From Candidatus Kuenenia stuttgartensis (GTDB lineage: Bacteria > Planctomycetota > Planctomycetia > Gemmatales > Gemmataceae), in the NCBI GenBank assembly GCA_945875585.1, contig CAMCLK010000002.1, positions 74,964 through 138,963 of the forward strand: DNA of 64,000 nt. Direction: 5' to 3'. A program made the position numbers and the translations under genes. Each line of letters begins with the position of its first letter. The stretch's first letter is position 1. Below are positions 38,420 through 46,579 of this stretch, in pieces. The notes beneath the pieces are model-generated. The model made no database searches. It had not been told where the DNA came from and worked only from the letters and a program-made list of their open reading frames with translations.

Positions 38420-39460
38420 TCAACCAATTCTGGGTGGCGATAAAATATCTTCGAGAGAATCTCCCATTGATTCGATAGCAAGCGCCAAGGTCGCACCGTA
38501 ACGAATGCGATCATTGGTTGCAGTCGTAGCTTCTGCCAGTGCTGTCAAGCGGATAGCGTCGAGGCGATTGGCAACTTCTGCAAGCGACTTTTCAGCTGAT
38601 TTAGGTTGGCGACGCGGATCCAATCCATGAACTACACGTAATAAATCGGACCAAAGTCCCATATGCAATCGCAGCACGGCGCGAATGGCTGCGCGCTGAA
38701 TTGGTCCGCCTGTGAGATTTTCTATTTTCCCCTTCACCAGATCGGCCCATGCGCTTCCAACAAACGGTTTGGCCAAAAGGATTTTCCGGCAACTTTCCCA
38801 GAAGGATCGTTCAGAAGGCTCCATCAGGTTCAGTGCCAGTCCGGGGAGCCCGTCTGATAGCCGGGCTACTTCACGTCTGGCTATGGAGTCCGACACCCCT
38901 TTGTTCTCAAGGATCTGTTCGACTTCCCCATTGGATAGTGGCTGGAATCGAAGCATTTGGCAACGCGAACGGATTGTGGGCAGCAGGCTTTCCGGGTTTT
39001 GGCAAATCAAGGCTATCCACATGCCCGGAGCTGGTTCTTCCAGTGTTTTCAGGAAGCAGTTAGATGTTTCAGTCGAGAAATCTTCGGCAGGCTCGATAAT
39101 AGCAATGCGGCCACGCCCGCATGTGGATTTCAGGCTGAGGTTCTCGATCAAGTCCCTCATGATTTTTATTTTGAATTCTTTGTCTTCTTCCGGTTTGGTC
39201 CAGGTTTGGCAATCGGGGTGATTCCCTGCTTCCACCTGTTTGCAGGAAGGGCAGGTACCGCAACTGGCTAGTGTTGCATCGTGGAGATCCGCCTCGCGAT
39301 TTTCGCAGAGGCGATGTCGGGCCACCATGAGCGCAAACGTGCGTCTACCACTGCCCTCGGGCCCCGCAAGGATATGAGCATGCCCCAATCGCCCCGAAGA
39401 AATGGCCATTCCAAGCTGAGATCGTGGGGTTTCCATTCCGTAGAGGTCATGCCAATTCAT
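38420..39460 (-). CDS. holB: DNA polymerase III, delta' subunit
   Basis: Clamp-loader subunit of the replicase. The 346-residue protein begins MNWHDLYGM and has the P-loop-like GPEGSGRRT, in which the usual Lys is Arg, as in the non-hydrolysing delta' subunit. The Cys4 zinc module is present (CGTCPSCK with Cys before and after), followed by IAIIEPAEDF and FLKTLEEPAPG. ATG at 39460 is chosen because GGAGG lies 7 bases upstream; longer upstream starts overlap tmk heavily. The start overlaps the tmk stop by 14 bp. The order tmk-holB is common in bacteria and supports the call. Confidence 0.92.
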   Translation of the reverse strand: MNWHDLYGMETPRSQLGMAISSGRLGHAHILAGPEGSGRRTFALMVARHRLCENREADLHDATLASCGTCPSCKQVEAGNHPDCQTWTKPEEDKEFKIKIMRDLIENLSLKSTCGRGRIAIIEPAEDFSTETSNCFLKTLEEPAPGMWIALICQNPESLLPTIRSRCQMLRFQPLSNGEVEQILENKGVSDSIARREVARLSDGLPGLALNLMEPSERSFWESCRKILLAKPFVGSAWADLVKGKIENLTGGPIQRAAIRAVLRLHMGLWSDLLRVVHGLDPRRQPKSAEKSLAEVANRLDAIRLTALAEATTATNDRIRYGATLALAIESMGDSLEDILSPPRIG

Positions 39461-40082
39461 GGCGTGCCCTCCATGTTTTAAACGCGCTGAGAACAGCGGT
39501 ATGGACTTCTTCGGTGCTGGCTTCTGCAGATACCACAACAATGCGATCGGTATCGCGTGACGCCTCAATTAGGAAACCCTGTCGCACTCTTTCATGGTAT
39601 TCATGGGGACGGCTTTCCAGTCGGTCTGGATTGGCACCAAGCCGTCCTCGCGCCGTGGCCACGGAAATGTCCAGAACGAAAGATAGATCCGGAAGTAGAC
39701 CCCCCGCTGCAAAAAGGGTTGCTTGCCTAAGCCCAGGAATGTCTAACCCTGAACCATGACCCTGATATGCCATGGTCGCCAGAAGGTAACGATCCGAGAT
39801 TACTGTTTCGCCCCTGTCCAAAGCGGGCAGAATGATTTCCGTAAGCATCTGGGCGCGAGCAGCCATAAACAAGTTGGCTTCACACGAACGGCTAAGATCG
39901 CCCTTGTGGTGCAATACAATGCGGCGGAGATCACGACCAATTTCGGTTGAACCGGGGTCTTGGCATGAAACAACCGAGATCCCAATCGACTTCAAATATT
40001 CGGCCAATAATCGACACTGTGTGCTTTTTCCTGATCCGTCGAGGCCGTCGAGGCTCAGGAACATCCCTTTCGGAAGCATCAT
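39447..40082 (-). CDS. tmk: Thymidylate kinase
   Basis: Phosphorylates dTMP to dTDP for DNA synthesis. The 211-residue length is normal. The P-loop is GLDGSGKST (13-21), the DRY motif lies in SDRYLLATMAYQG, and a thymidine-pocket segment reads CQDPGSTEIG, where most homologues have REPGGT. It starts one base after the lipA stop and overlaps holB by 14 bp, so lipA-tmk-holB is one operon. The changed REPGGT segment may alter the substrate pocket slightly but keeps Pro-Gly. Confidence 0.95.
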   Translation of the reverse strand: MMLPKGMFLSLDGLDGSGKSTQCRLLAEYLKSIGISVVSCQDPGSTEIGRDLRRIVLHHKGDLSRSCEANLFMAARAQMLTEIILPALDRGETVISDRYLLATMAYQGHGSGLDIPGLRQATLFAAGGLLPDLSFVLDISVATARGRLGANPDRLESRPHEYHERVRQGFLIEASRDTDRIVVVSAEASTEEVHTAVLSAFKTWRARHELA

Positions 40083-40997
40083 TTATGCCCCGGTAGCGAC
40101 GGCTTGCGCCGCTGTTTCGCCCGCGTGGTAACTCGAGCGGACGAATGGACCTGATGCTACATGCCCAAATCCCATTTTCAACGCCAGATCCCTGAGCATG
40201 TCAAATTCAGCAGGTGGAACAAAGCGTTCAACAGCCATATGCCGTAATGTTGGCGCCAAATATTGGCCCAAAGTCAACATGTCACAACCAACGGATCTCA
40301 AATCTGCCAGCACATCCATCAACTCGTCATTGGTTTCGCCAAGGCCCAGCATCAATCCGGTTTTTACCAGTGATTGAGGATGGTTTTTCTTGACATGTCC
40401 AAGAACATCAAGGCTGCGACGGTAATCAGCTTTGCCCCGGGCCCGACGATATAGGCGGGGCACGGTTTCAAGATTGTGATTGAAGACCTCAGGAGCCCCA
40501 GCCATAACTATGTCCACCGAGGCCATGTCGCCCATGAAATCGGGTGTTAATACTTCAACAGCAGCACCAGTACGCTCCCGCACGGCAACAATACATTGAC
40601 GGAAGTGGTCTGCGCCGCCATCGGGCAGATCATCGCGCGTAACTGAAGTAATGACAACGTGCCTGAGGCCCATGCGGAAGGCGGCTTCAGCAACCCTGTC
40701 GGGTTCATCTGCTTCCAGAGGTTCGGGCTCCCCCTTGGGAACGGAGCAAAAGCCGCACGGCCGGGTACATTGATTTCCCAAAACCATAAATGTCGCCGTT
40801 TTGCGCGAGTAGCATTCGGGTCTGTTGGGGCAACGGGCGTTGTCGCAAACGGTTTCCAAGCGAAGCTCTGCCAAAAGGTTATCAGTGAAAAATTGGCCAT
40901 TCCCGGAAGGCAAAGGCCGTTTAAGCCACGGTGGAAGCCTTTTGCCAGCAGGCGTGGCTTCCACCAGATCCAGTGAAGTGCGCGTTGAAGTGATCAT
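40083..40997 (-). CDS. lipA: Lipoyl synthase
   Basis: Radical-SAM enzyme that inserts two sulfurs into protein-bound octanoyl groups to make lipoate. The 304-residue protein has the auxiliary cluster motif with Cys in CDNARCPNRPEC and the radical-SAM CTRPCGFC (CxxxCxxC). LGQYLAPTLRH and VASGPFVRSSYHA near the end are family hallmarks. ATG at 40997 has GGGGAAGG just upstream; the longer open frame to 41321 is not supported by homology. Lipoate serves 2-oxoacid dehydrogenases, fitting the sucCD region. No lipB is in the window. Confidence 0.96.
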   Translation of the reverse strand: MITSTRTSLDLVEATPAGKRLPPWLKRPLPSGNGQFFTDNLLAELRLETVCDNARCPNRPECYSRKTATFMVLGNQCTRPCGFCSVPKGEPEPLEADEPDRVAEAAFRMGLRHVVITSVTRDDLPDGGADHFRQCIVAVRERTGAAVEVLTPDFMGDMASVDIVMAGAPEVFNHNLETVPRLYRRARGKADYRRSLDVLGHVKKNHPQSLVKTGLMLGLGETNDELMDVLADLRSVGCDMLTLGQYLAPTLRHMAVERFVPPAEFDMLRDLALKMGFGHVASGPFVRSSYHAGETAAQAVATGA

Positions 40998-41175
40998 GAG
41001 CCCTTCCCCACTAAGCTTTTGCGCGTTCATTCGATGGTAGCGCATGAACATCTGGATTCCCACGTCGAACTGGCTGTCAGGCCAGATAAGTGGGGGGTGG
41101 TTTCCAAGTATGCCCTGTTGCCTTATGCTACTGGTGTTCTTCTGGAATGGTGAACACTTGTCGAAGGAGCGACTC

Positions 41176-41724
41176 ATGGCGAAATTCGGATTGGTTCTTG
41201 GAACGTGGATGGCACTGCTGGCTGGTGCCGGCTTGGCGCAGAATCCAGTCGTTGTGGTCAGCACTAATCTTGGCGATATGAAAATCGAACTTTTCCAAGA
41301 CAAGGCTCCCAAGACAGTCAAGAATTTTCTGACCTACGTTGACCGAAAGCATTATGACGGTCTGATTTTTCATCGCGTGATTCCTTCCTTCATGATTCAG
41401 GGCGGCGGCTACGATACTTCGATGATGGAGCGTCGCACGGATCCACCCATTGCGAATGAATCCTCCAACGGTCTTTCCAACAAGCGAGGCACACTTGCCA
41501 TGGCAAGAACGTCAATTCCAGACAGCGCCACTTCCCAGTTCTTCATCAACGTTGTGGACAATGGTCGCTTAGACAAGGCAATGTCACCTGATGGAGTGGG
41601 CTACTGCGTTTTTGGCAAGGTTCTGGAAGGTATGGATGTTGCCGACAAGATCCGTGCCCTTGAAACAGTCCGCGACAAGCCTACCAAGGACGCTGTTATT
41701 AAAAGCATTCGCAGGCAGCAGTGA
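41176..41724 (+). CDS. Exported cyclophilin-type peptidyl-prolyl isomerase
   Basis: A 182-residue PPIase with a signal peptide (about 1-20, ending GAGLAQ), so it acts outside the cytoplasm in protein folding. The cyclophilin core is intact: FHRVIPSFMIQGG, MARTSIPDSATSQFFIN and VFGKVLEGMDV. ATG at 41176 has AAGGAG (41164-41169) upstream. It runs divergently from lipA and is followed 66 bp later by a cytosolic relative. Between 40998 and 41175 I see only a small CTGGC-TGTCAG-GCCAG hairpin. Confidence 0.93.
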   Translation: MAKFGLVLGTWMALLAGAGLAQNPVVVVSTNLGDMKIELFQDKAPKTVKNFLTYVDRKHYDGLIFHRVIPSFMIQGGGYDTSMMERRTDPPIANESSNGLSNKRGTLAMARTSIPDSATSQFFINVVDNGRLDKAMSPDGVGYCVFGKVLEGMDVADKIRALETVRDKPTKDAVIKSIRRQQ

Positions 41725-41790
41725 TGCTGATCCGATGTTCGTTCGTGTGTGATTCGAGTGGTTTCATTTCAAACTGAGAGGATTTTACCC

Positions 41791-42285
41791 GTGACCAAGG
41801 TTCGACTGGAAACGAGCAAGGGAAACATTGTTTTGGAACTCGACGAGGCGAAGGCGCCCGTTACGGTTGCCAACTTCCTGAAATACGTGGACGAAGGCTT
41901 TTATGACGGAACGATATTTCACCGCGTGATCGCATCGTTCATGGTTCAGGGCGGTGGCTTCGACAAGGATATGAAGCAGAAGAAGACTCACGCCGAAATC
42001 GTCAACGAATCGTCCAATGGTTTGGAAAACAAGCGCGGCGCCATCGCTATGGCTCGCACGAGCGCTCCGAACAGTGCTTCGTCACAATTTTTTATCAATA
42101 TCGTCGACAACGCTTTTCTCAATAAAGCCCAAGCGCAAGACCGTGTAGGTTACTGTGTGTTTGGATCGGTTGTTGAAGGGATTGAAACATTGGACCTCAT
42201 TAAGGTTGTCAAAACCGGCAATGTGAAGGGCCATGGCGATGTTCCTCTTGAGCCCGTGCTGCTCAATAAAGCTGTTCGGGTTTGA
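41791..42285 (+). CDS. Cytosolic cyclophilin-type peptidyl-prolyl isomerase
   Basis: A 164-residue single-domain cyclophilin without signal peptide, the size of E. coli PpiB. Core motifs are FHRVIASFMVQGGGF, MARTSAPNSASSQFFIN and VFGSVVEGI. GTG at 41791 is preferred over ATG-type starts upstream, because GAGAGGA lies 8 bases before it and the domain begins at once. It is a close paralogue of the preceding gene: a pair for the inner and outer compartments made by local duplication. Confidence 0.93.
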   Translation: MTKVRLETSKGNIVLELDEAKAPVTVANFLKYVDEGFYDGTIFHRVIASFMVQGGGFDKDMKQKKTHAEIVNESSNGLENKRGAIAMARTSAPNSASSQFFINIVDNAFLNKAQAQDRVGYCVFGSVVEGIETLDLIKVVKTGNVKGHGDVPLEPVLLNKAVRV

Positions 42286-42320
42286 TGATCGATTCTTGAA
42301 TTCCGGCAGGAGTGTGTGCC

Positions 42321-43334
42321 ATGGCGGATTGGTTGTTTCCGGTTTTGGTGTTGGTGTCTTTTCAGGCGCCAGCGCCTTTAGTAAAGCCTGTGGAAATTCA
42401 GCCCGCCAGTGGCCGCCTCACTGCCACGCTTGGTCGCTTAACGGCACCAGTCGTCGCCCTTGCGGACAATAGTGTAAATTCCGGCCTTACCGCTTTGGGG
42501 ATTGACGGATCAGTCGCCTCATGGTCTGCCGATGTCCTTCAGGGGCTTAAGGCTGTTCAGAATGTACCGCCTGCCTTGGAATCGATTGAGCCCGTGATAT
42601 CAGCAATCCGGACCCCAGCGGGGTTGATGGCTGTTTGCGATTCCGGCAAAGTCATGATTCGTACGCCGGAAAGTTGGAGAGTTGATTCCGGGTTTGGGCC
42701 AGCCTTTTCTACTCGGGCTTTGGCTCTTCACGCACAATCCGGAACCATTGCCTTGGCGGGCGATGAAGGGGTTGTCCGACTACGAGATAGTGCCGGAAAG
42801 TTACTCAGCGTGGTGATCCCGGGCCAGCCGTGGGTTACTTCTCTGGCATTTCACCCAACGCTTCCCTTGTTGGCCTGTGGTTGTGATGACGGTAAACTGC
42901 GGATTCTCAAAGCGGCTGATGGCGCAGTTGAGCGCGAATGGTTGCCACCACCTGTGAAGGATCAGCCACCCCCCACTGGTATTAGCGCTGTGGCTTGGTC
43001 TGTTCTGGGTGATACCGTCCATATCGGCCGGGTAGATGGCACAATTCAGACTGTTCAATGGTCAGATTCCAAAGTGATTCGCACCTTAGCGGCCCATGGG
43101 GCGGGTGTTTCCGTGATTGTCGATCATCCTTCCGGCAAATTTCTGACAACGGGTGGAAAAGACCGGATGGTAAAAATTTGGGCCGCTGGGGCCAATCAAC
43201 CAGTTAAACAATTTGACGAAGCAGAATCATGGGTTACGGGCCTCATGTGGGCGCGTCAGGGGGCAACTCTTGTTTCCGCCAGTGCTGACCGTGCCGTTCG
43301 ACTTTATCAATTCACCATTACCAACGGACGCTGA
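42321..43334 (+). CDS. Secreted WD40-repeat protein
   Basis: A 337-residue protein with a hydrophobic N-terminus (about 1-18) that looks like a signal peptide or anchor. The rest consists of WD40-type blades, for example LAFHPTLPLLACGCDDGKL, VIVDHPSGKFLTTGGKDRM and VKIW, LMWARQGATLVSASADRAV, giving an estimated five to seven blades. Such propellers bind other proteins; no enzymatic motif is seen. ATG at 42321 has AGGAG 8 bases upstream. It follows the cyclophilin gene by 35 bp. Its target is unknown. Confidence 0.8.
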   Translation: MADWLFPVLVLVSFQAPAPLVKPVEIQPASGRLTATLGRLTAPVVALADNSVNSGLTALGIDGSVASWSADVLQGLKAVQNVPPALESIEPVISAIRTPAGLMAVCDSGKVMIRTPESWRVDSGFGPAFSTRALALHAQSGTIALAGDEGVVRLRDSAGKLLSVVIPGQPWVTSLAFHPTLPLLACGCDDGKLRILKAADGAVEREWLPPPVKDQPPPTGISAVAWSVLGDTVHIGRVDGTIQTVQWSDSKVIRTLAAHGAGVSVIVDHPSGKFLTTGGKDRMVKIWAAGANQPVKQFDEAESWVTGLMWARQGATLVSASADRAVRLYQFTITNGR

Positions 43335-43471
43335 TACGTTGGAGTCTGATTCAACCCTGGGCATCTTAAGTGATGCCTAGCTGATCTGTTATTTTGGATT
43401 TGCATCCGTGAGTTTTGGCGACAGGTTTACAATCTTTCCGCACGACTTACAAATTATCATAGGGTTTTATT

Positions 43472-45895
43472 TCACGGTTTGAATGTTGCGTCGAGCATGA
43501 CCTGCACTGACCTGTCTCCACGGAGCCGCTGGTCTTCCATGAGTGTTTCGAGCGAAGGCTCGACTTTCTTCTGGTTCCAAATGGTTCTCAATTGGTGCTG
43601 GATTGAAACAGGTTTGTCGAGCCTCAAGAGGCTTTCACCTTTTGCATTTCTGCAGATCAACAGCCTGACTTGTGAACATCCGGTTGTCTTCAAATAGGCC
43701 TTGTTGGTTGCCGGGTCGATCCATCCACTAAGGGTCGCGGGGGAGACTGCGGGATTGTAACGCATTCCTGTATTCTGACTGGAAGGCATCAATTCGTCGG
43801 CCTGAAGCCAGAAGAAGCGTTTGTCTGTTGGTCTCGAGGTTCGGAACTCGGTTCCAAGTGGCCCTCCCCCGACGTTACCTAGAGCATTTAAGGGGAAAGA
43901 GCGTTTTTTGACACGCATCCAGTCAAATATGTTGGGGACTTCGCCAGCAAACCATTCAATACCCCTGCCCTTGTACTGGATCCAAAGCATATTGAAGGAG
44001 CGACCAGCCCAATTGGAAAAGATATCGCGGTTCTTGGCGTTCAATTCTCCAGAATAATCCCCGTTTACGACGTAAAAAGGTGTGCTTTGGGCGTTGCGCC
44101 AATAGGCTTGTGAAAAATAGAACCCTCCACCCGACATGGGCATGACCCCTGCAAAATGGTCTGGATGCGACAACCCAATATCGAAGGCTGCATTGGCCCC
44201 GGATTCGAATCCGAACAAGAAAACCCGGTCAGAATCGACATTGTGTGTCATTTTGACTGCGCGGATCGCATCGAGAACAGCATCGTGTTCGCGCGGGCTG
44301 TAAGCGTAGCCAGCCTTTGGTCCACCGATCTCCCACAAAGGCAACAGCAAAATATAGCCGTTATCCGCCGCTGCCTTGCTCCATTTGGCGGCATGATCTG
44401 CCAAAGTCTCACCCGATGCGTGCAGTGCAACGAGCACTGGCCAAGCGCGTCCATGATGGTAATCCGGTGGCACCTGAATGGCGTAACGGGGGGCACCGGG
44501 CTCTGTCGGTGGTGGCTGCACTTCCCGCAGCGTGGTGGCAGGATTTGATTCCGGTTGAACGGGAGGTAAATGAGGAAGCATCAGACAGAGGTCTTCAAAC
44601 TTTCGTCGCGTTAACAACTGCCTGATTTGGCCTAAAATCGATGCGCGCTGGTTTGGGTCTTTAGATGCCAAGTATTGGATCATCAGCCTGCGTAATGAGG
44701 CAAGTTCATACGCCACAATGGCAGATTTGTCCGCACCAGCATTGCCAACGTACCAACCCGTGACTGCAAGAGCTGCGAGTTCGCCAGCTCGCTCGCCTGG
44801 TTCTTTGTTGCCTGCGGCCTTACGGGCACTGCGGGCTTGTCCTAGAAAAATTTCTAGTCTTTCCATCCCGTCTGGATGGAATTCTGCTTTCAATTCAGAA
44901 AGCGGTCGTTTCAGCTCATCTTGAGCCTTCAATCCCGATTCTGTCCACGTCAGCAACTCAAGGCATTCCCGCTCGCGTTCCGATAAGGCGTCCATGTCTG
45001 ACCTGATCGAGCGGTATTCGCTCGCTACCTTGTCGGCTGCAGCCTGTTCAGGGAATGTTTGTAGAGCCTTACCAGCCTGCTTGAATTGGTGACCATTTAC
45101 CAGGAGCTTGATTTTTTCAAGGTCCTCCCGTGCGCGCACTCGGGCGATGGTGGCAGTAGCCTCGGAGGCTTGCTTTTGTGTATCTGGTCCCAAGGTTTTC
45201 AATGATTCTGTTTCACGCGATGCCTCAGCAAATCTGCCCGCTTGTAACCAGAAATCAATCCGCCTCATTTTGCGGGATATTCGGTCTGCTGCAGGCAATC
45301 CTGCTTTGTCTGTAGACTCAGGGTTACTGTCTAACAGGCCCCGCAATGTGGCGTCGCTGAATTCCCGGGTGAGATACATGCACCCCCACCTGTGGCGATT
45401 GGCGGCATCGACCCTGGCCCATGTTGGGGTCAAGGCTCCCATATGCTGCTTCAAGCCAACAACCCCAGTGGGCCCTTTGAATATGAAGCCTCGATCCCAG
45501 TTCTCGTCCCATGAATCGGTCTGAACGATTTCCCAAATACTGGGCATGGGGCGGTTATGGGGAATGAAAATCACTTTGGAAGATGTGAACTTTTCTTCGC
45601 GTGTTGCTTCTTCGCGTTCAGCTATCCGTGCCTGACTTGGAAGAAAATGAATTCTTCGGGTACCATCATCAACCTGAAACAAACCACGCGGATAAGAAAC
45701 AGGCTCCTTGGTTGTCGGATCGAGTTCAAGTTGATGATCCCTGCGCACTTTTCCTTCAATTACAAACCCATCTTTCATGTAGATAAGGTCGGCACGACTA
45801 GAGCTTGTAAGAATAATTCCAAGTGCCAACAATCCAGCAAACAAGGGAACCTTGTGATTGCATGCGCCTTGATGCTTCCTGTGCAGGGTGTTCAT
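43472..45895 (-). CDS. Secreted protein with alpha/beta-hydrolase domain, likely non-catalytic
   Basis: An 807-residue exported protein. A signal peptide (about 1-35) is followed by a short beta domain (36-100), a helical middle region (about 170-450) and an alpha/beta-hydrolase domain of the PHB-depolymerase/dienelactone-hydrolase type (about 480-690). The nucleophile elbow is GFESG, and a likely acid residue lies in YVVNGDYSGE. Where the catalytic His is expected, before EWFAGEVPNIFDWM, the sequence has RGI instead of a His. A beta-rich tail (700-807) follows. It could be a binding protein with a hydrolase fold. ATG 45895 has AAGGA 6 bases upstream. It converges on the WD40 gene. Confidence 0.7.
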   Translation of the reverse strand: MNTLHRKHQGACNHKVPLFAGLLALGIILTSSSRADLIYMKDGFVIEGKVRRDHQLELDPTTKEPVSYPRGLFQVDDGTRRIHFLPSQARIAEREEATREEKFTSSKVIFIPHNRPMPSIWEIVQTDSWDENWDRGFIFKGPTGVVGLKQHMGALTPTWARVDAANRHRWGCMYLTREFSDATLRGLLDSNPESTDKAGLPAADRISRKMRRIDFWLQAGRFAEASRETESLKTLGPDTQKQASEATATIARVRAREDLEKIKLLVNGHQFKQAGKALQTFPEQAAADKVASEYRSIRSDMDALSERERECLELLTWTESGLKAQDELKRPLSELKAEFHPDGMERLEIFLGQARSARKAAGNKEPGERAGELAALAVTGWYVGNAGADKSAIVAYELASLRRLMIQYLASKDPNQRASILGQIRQLLTRRKFEDLCLMLPHLPPVQPESNPATTLREVQPPPTEPGAPRYAIQVPPDYHHGRAWPVLVALHASGETLADHAAKWSKAAADNGYILLLPLWEIGGPKAGYAYSPREHDAVLDAIRAVKMTHNVDSDRVFLFGFESGANAAFDIGLSHPDHFAGVMPMSGGGFYFSQAYWRNAQSTPFYVVNGDYSGELNAKNRDIFSNWAGRSFNMLWIQYKGRGIEWFAGEVPNIFDWMRVKKRSFPLNALGNVGGGPLGTEFRTSRPTDKRFFWLQADELMPSSQNTGMRYNPAVSPATLSGWIDPATNKAYLKTTGCSQVRLLICRNAKGESLLRLDKPVSIQHQLRTIWNQKKVEPSLETLMEDQRLRGDRSVQVMLDATFKP

Positions 45896-45916
45896 GGCGA
45901 TTCCTTAGGCCATATT

Positions 45917-45938
45917 TTTGCAAGTTATTTGCAAGTTA
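45917..45938. promoter_or_regulatory. Two tandem copies of an 11-bp direct repeat
   Basis: TTTGCAAGTTA occurs twice without a gap (45917-45927 and 45928-45938) between the divergent genes at 45895 and 46032. Eleven-bp tandem repeats, one DNA turn apart, are typical of OmpR/PhoB-type regulator sites. No such regulator is encoded here, so the binder is unknown. Confidence 0.4.
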
Positions 45939-46031
45939 ACTGCCAGTCGATAATACCATCACATACCATCTGGCCTGCAGATCGACTATACAAGACTTTA
46001 GTGCCAACAACATGTGGTTCGGAGGCGGTCT

Positions 46032-46448
46032 ATGCCAGTGCGATTTCGATGCGGCCACTGCCGGCAGTTGATGGCAATTTCCACTCGTAAGATTGGCAGC
46101 CTGGTGCCTTGCCCGACTTGCCAGACCATGATTGAGGTTCCCAAGACCGATATGGCGACATCGCCCGTGCAGGGCGGCCTGAACCGCGATAAACACGCAA
46201 AACAGCAGGGGCAACCCCTGCTTGAAGAAGATTTTGACCGGGTGATTGCCGAGCCTGACATCCCGGACCCGCATTCCGGAACACCGCCACCACAGACGGC
46301 TGGCCCCGGCCAAGTGTTACCGGTTTGGTCCATGAAGGCATTTATCGCATCAATTGCGCTCTCCGGATTGCTCGGCCTTCTTGTGGGAATCTTGGTTGGA
46401 ATTCTGCTTGGAAGAAGCGGCGCGACGGGTTCTGGCGGAATGCCCTGA
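46032..46448 (+). CDS. Zinc-ribbon protein with C-terminal membrane anchor
   Basis: A 138-residue protein. An N-terminal zinc ribbon (FRCGHC, then CPTC) is followed by a polar linker rich in Pro, Gly and charged residues (about 45-100), and a single hydrophobic segment near 105-128 (IASIALSGLLGLLVGILVGI). The ribbon would face the cytoplasm. ATG at 46032 has GGAGG at 46021-46025. Proteins of this build are frequent in planctomycetes but have no known function. It lies upstream of the HEAT-repeat gene by 131 bp. Confidence 0.65.
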   Translation: MPVRFRCGHCRQLMAISTRKIGSLVPCPTCQTMIEVPKTDMATSPVQGGLNRDKHAKQQGQPLLEEDFDRVIAEPDIPDPHSGTPPPQTAGPGQVLPVWSMKAFIASIALSGLLGLLVGILVGILLGRSGATGSGGMP

Positions 46449-46579
46449 TTGTTGCAACGATTTTTCCGCCTGTTATGGGTTGATTGATACACATTCGAGC
46501 TTTGCCTTGAGGAATTCCTTTTCAGGCGTGTGGCATGCTTGCATTACTGCACGTCCGCATGAATCAGGAGCTTGCTCTC

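Noticed and set aside
40998-41321. N-terminal extension of lipoyl synthase and an opposing longer start for the exported cyclophilin
   Set aside because: Both extensions would overlap each other across the divergent promoter region. The chosen starts have good ribosome sites and fit family lengths.
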